This document shows, piece by piece, positions 6,489 through 8,662 of a stretch of DNA of 8,662 nt. Position 1 is the first letter of the stretch. Every line of letters begins with the position of its first letter. The stretch is taken from the NCBI GenBank assembly GCA_002010365.1, contig MTNL01000167.1, forward strand, positions 1-8,662. Reading direction: 5' to 3'. Below the pieces are notes generated by a model. It was given only the letters and a program-made list of their open reading frames with translations, did not search any database and was not told the origin of the DNA. A program made the translations under genes and the position numbers. This DNA is from Candidatus Acetothermia bacterium JdFR-50 (GTDB lineage: Bacteria > Bipolaricaulota > Bipolaricaulia > Bipolaricaulales > Bipolaricaulaceae).

Positions 6489-6986
6489 ATGAACGAAGTA
6501 CTGCGTGCCATTCGTGAACGGCGTTCGATCCGGATGTTCAAGCCCGATCCCGTCGAGCCCGAAAAGATCGACGCCATCCTGGAGGCCGGCCGATGGGCCC
6601 CTTCGGGGAGGAACACCCAGCCCTGGCGGTTCGTGGTGGTGGAGTCCAAGGAGAAACGGGAGGAATTGGGGCGGCTCGTCACCCAGATGGACATGGTGCG
6701 CACCGCCCCGGTGACCATCGCGGTGCTTTTGGATACCACCGCGGGCTACGATCGGGTGAAGGACCTCCAGGCCATCGGGGCATGTGCCCAGAACATCCTC
6801 TTGGCCGCCCACTCCCTGGGGCTGGGGGCCTGCTGGATCGGGAGGGTGAAGGACGACCAGGTGGAGAAGGTGCTCGGTGCCAAGGAACACGAGGAGCTCA
6901 TGATGTTGATCCCCATCGGTTACCCCGCCGAGCGCCCGCCCGAGCGCGATAGACTCCCCTTGGATTCGCTGGTCCGAAGGATCTGA
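6489..6986 (+). CDS. Nitroreductase-family FMN oxidoreductase
   Basis: A 165-residue short-form nitroreductase-fold protein. The family binds FMN as a homodimer and uses NAD(P)H to reduce nitroaromatics, quinones or other acceptors; the physiological substrate cannot be told from sequence. Seen: the N-terminal FMN phosphate site RRSIR (11-15), PSGRNTQPW (38-46), which contacts the flavin, the GLGACWIG segment (111-118) and IPIGYPAE (141-148). The C-terminal proline/arginine-rich tail is short. Lengths around 165-190 are normal for this subgroup. ATG 6489 is supported by AGGAGGG at 6478-6484 and by the usual start of the family at the first helix (LRAIRERRSIR). It is transcribed alone, divergent from DUF2905 and convergent with pckA, with a hairpin terminator 24 nt after the stop. 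No frameshift or missing motif is seen. Confidence 0.92.
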   Translation: MNEVLRAIRERRSIRMFKPDPVEPEKIDAILEAGRWAPSGRNTQPWRFVVVESKEKREELGRLVTQMDMVRTAPVTIAVLLDTTAGYDRVKDLQAIGACAQNILLAAHSLGLGACWIGRVKDDQVEKVLGAKEHEELMMLIPIGYPAERPPERDRLPLDSLVRRI

Positions 6987-7010
6987 GGCAAAGAGGACCC
7001 TGCAATAAGG

Positions 7011-7034
7011 CGGCCCCGGCGACAGCCGGGGCCG
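7011..7034. terminator. Shared hairpin between convergent nitroreductase and pckA genes
   Basis: A perfect 10-bp GC stem (CGGCCCCGGC / GCCGGGGCCG) closes a GACA tetraloop. It lies 24 nt past the nitroreductase stop and 7 nt past the pckA stop (TAA, 7042-7044). The T-tracts are weak: CCCTTTACG on the plus strand and CCTTATTG on the minus. It can act for both genes, perhaps as a stem that blocks transcription or RNA decay rather than a classic U-tract terminator. Confidence 0.75.
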
Positions 7035-7041
7035 TCGCCCT

Positions 7042-8661
7042 TTACGTACCTGGACAACGGGCGGCCACGTCGAGCGGGAGTTCCTCTCGGGAAAAGGTAC
7101 GCTCGAAATGGATCCTAAATGCCCCGGCGAGCCGTTTGGCTTGATCGCGGTACCCTTCCCTGTTGCGCCAGGTGCGCTCTGGAAAAAGGACTTCTTCCGG
7201 AACCCCAGGACACTCCGTAGGGACTTCCAAGTGGAAGAGGGGGTCCTTGCGGTACTCCACGGCCTCGAGTTCCCCCGAGATGGCCGCGGAGATTATGGCC
7301 CGGGTGAGGACGATATCGATCCGCTTTCCCACTCCGTACGGCCCTCCGGTCCAACCCGTATTGACCAAATATACCCGTGAGCCGTGTGATCTCATCTTCT
7401 CGCCCAACATCTCCGCGTAGACCCGGGGACGTCGCGGCATGAAGGGCTCCCCGAAGAACCGGGAGAAGGTGGCCACGGGTTCCACCACCCCGGTCTCGGT
7501 GCCGGCAAGTTTGGAAGTGTAGCCCATCAGAAACCAGAACATTGCCCCCGCGGGGTCCAGCCGGGCGATGGGCGGGAGGACCCCGTAGGCGTCGGCGGTG
7601 AGGAAAAAGATCACCTGGGGATGGCCGCCCTGAGCCTCAGGCGCCACCCGCGGGAGGAAGCGGAGGGGATAAGAGGCCCGGGAGTTCTCGGTGAGGCGCC
7701 GGTCCGCGAGGTCCACCCTCCCATCGGGGTAGACCATGGCGTTCTCCAAGATCGCCCCATGCTCCAGGGGAGGAGCCTTATGCATCACCGCCCACCAGAT
7801 CCCGGGTTCCTTTTCCGGGGAAAGATCGATGAGCTTGGCGTAGCACCCCCCCTCGAAATTGAAGATCCCGAGCTCGCTCCAGCCGTGTTCATCGTCACCA
7901 ATGAGGAAACGGGCGGGATCGGTGGAGAGGGAGGTCTTCCCCGTCCCCGAAAGACCCAAAAAGAGGGCCACATCCCCGTCCCCTCCCACGTTCGCCGCAC
8001 AGTGCAGCGGCAAGACTCCTACTTCCGGGAGAAGGAAATTCATCACGGTGAAGAGGAGCTTCTTTACCGAACCCATATAGGCTGAACCGAACACCACCCC
8101 GGACCGGCGGGAAAAATCCATAACCACCGCTATATCGGCGGTGCGTCCGGCTTTGGAATCGAAGCGGAGCTTTCCCGCGTACTTGCGCGGGTCCAGCTTG
8201 TCGTAGGGGAGGACCAAAAGGTCGAAGGGTTCATCGCCTAGAGCCGAAACACCTTCCCCGTGCACAGGCCGGAAGAGGTTGTCGGCGAAAAGGGCGTGAA
8301 GGGCCCTGTCGGTCACCACCCGCACCCGTAGGGAGTAGCGGGGCTCGGCCCCCAGAGCCCGCTCCACGAGGTAGAGGCGCCGTTTCCGCCGCAGAAGGAC
8401 GAGGGCATCGTGGCGGATTTCCGCAAAGACCTCCGGATTCATGGGATTGCAGTAGGGGGAATCCCAGTCCACCGCGGCGTGGACCTCGGGACGGTCCACG
8501 ATATAGGTGTCCTCGGGGCGGCGGCCGGTGGATTCGGGCGGGGTCCAGGTGGCCAAGGCCCCGGACTCGGTCACGATGGCCTCCCGCCGGCGGATCGCCT
8601 CCGTGATCAGCTCCCGACGGGGTGGATCGATCCAGACGTCCGGGTGTTCCCCCAGGAGCCG
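7042..8661 (-). CDS. pckA: ATP-dependent phosphoenolpyruvate carboxykinase, 5' end cut by window edge
   Basis: Converts oxaloacetate and ATP to PEP, CO2 and ADP (gluconeogenesis; reversible and anaplerotic in some anaerobes). 539 residues are visible. Counting from the right edge: substrate-site TGRRP (R47 matching E. coli R65); YMGSVKK with the metal-site lysine (K200) and LHC with H220; Walker A GLSGTGKT (236-243); kinase-2 motif IGDDEHGW (254-261) with D257 as the likely metal ligand; ENSRASYPL (325-333); GYTSKLAGTE (380-389); and NTGWTGGPYGVGKR (434-447). All active-site motifs are present. A GTG at 8574 could be read as a start, but the frame stays open upstream and encodes RRELITEAIRRREAIVTESGA, which matches the family N-terminus (xELYEEALxxxEGxLTxxGA). 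The true start therefore lies outside, probably within about 20 codons. Convergent with the nitroreductase gene. Identification is near certain. Confidence 0.97.
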   Translation of the reverse strand, partial: RLLGEHPDVWIDPPRRELITEAIRRREAIVTESGALATWTPPESTGRRPEDTYIVDRPEVHAAVDWDSPYCNPMNPEVFAEIRHDALVLLRRKRRLYLVERALGAEPRYSLRVRVVTDRALHALFADNLFRPVHGEGVSALGDEPFDLLVLPYDKLDPRKYAGKLRFDSKAGRTADIAVVMDFSRRSGVVFGSAYMGSVKKLLFTVMNFLLPEVGVLPLHCAANVGGDGDVALFLGLSGTGKTSLSTDPARFLIGDDEHGWSELGIFNFEGGCYAKLIDLSPEKEPGIWWAVMHKAPPLEHGAILENAMVYPDGRVDLADRRLTENSRASYPLRFLPRVAPEAQGGHPQVIFFLTADAYGVLPPIARLDPAGAMFWFLMGYTSKLAGTETGVVEPVATFSRFFGEPFMPRRPRVYAEMLGEKMRSHGSRVYLVNTGWTGGPYGVGKRIDIVLTRAIISAAISGELEAVEYRKDPLFHLEVPTECPGVPEEVLFPERTWRNREGYRDQAKRLAGAFRIHFERTFSREELPLDVAARCPGT

Positions 8662-8662
8662 A

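Noticed and set aside
6338..6890. Minus-strand frames of 133 and 145 codons overlapping the nitroreductase gene
   Set aside because: They are antisense to a gene with all nitroreductase motifs and have no recognisable family features.

Overview
The window is a GC-rich (visibly about 60% G+C), densely coding stretch of a bacterial chromosome made mostly of housekeeping genes. The RNA polymerase beta' subunit, the long-form hibernation factor HPF, ATP-dependent PEP carboxykinase, Shine-Dalgarno sites of the AGGAGG type and a TTGACA-17-TATGTT promoter all say Bacteria. Several traits hint at a deep-branching, possibly thermophilic lineage: a beta' subunit with a Thermus-like insertion in its clamp, a NosD-like beta-helix protein with a 'GTPEDPYVI' segment, a DUF2905 membrane protein, and a thiouridylase-like PP-loop protein. 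Something like Bipolaricaulota (OP1) would fit, but this is a low-confidence guess from general resemblance. No mobile element, phage gene, CRISPR array, tRNA or rRNA was seen.

Layout. Positions 1-5205, all on the minus strand, read as one likely operon in transcription order hpf, thiouridylase-like PP-loop gene, FmdB-type zinc-ribbon gene, rpoC. It is headed by a good sigma70-type promoter at 5229-5257. rpoC runs off the left edge and lacks its C-terminal part. Next, also on the minus strand, come a DUF2905 membrane protein (6235-6450) and a secreted NosD-like beta-helix protein (5361-6149 or 6218). A nitroreductase-family gene (6489-6986, plus strand) diverges from DUF2905 and converges on pckA (minus strand, 7042 to the right edge). 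A GC-rich hairpin that can serve both strands lies between them. pckA runs off the right edge and lacks only a short N-terminal piece.

How the genes relate. The hpf-to-rpoC group joins ribosome hibernation, a probable tRNA sulfur-modification enzyme, a small zinc ribbon and RNA polymerase, all parts of the gene-expression machinery. rpoB is not directly upstream of rpoC, contrary to the usual rpoBC arrangement. pckA belongs to gluconeogenesis/anaplerosis, and the nitroreductase is probably a general FMN oxidoreductase. I found no convincing new defence, mobile or biosynthetic system. The points most worth a second look are the decoupled rpoC, an apparent 51-residue tandem duplication in beta', the degenerate PP-loop (SGSLAS) and a probable leaderless DUF2905 transcript.
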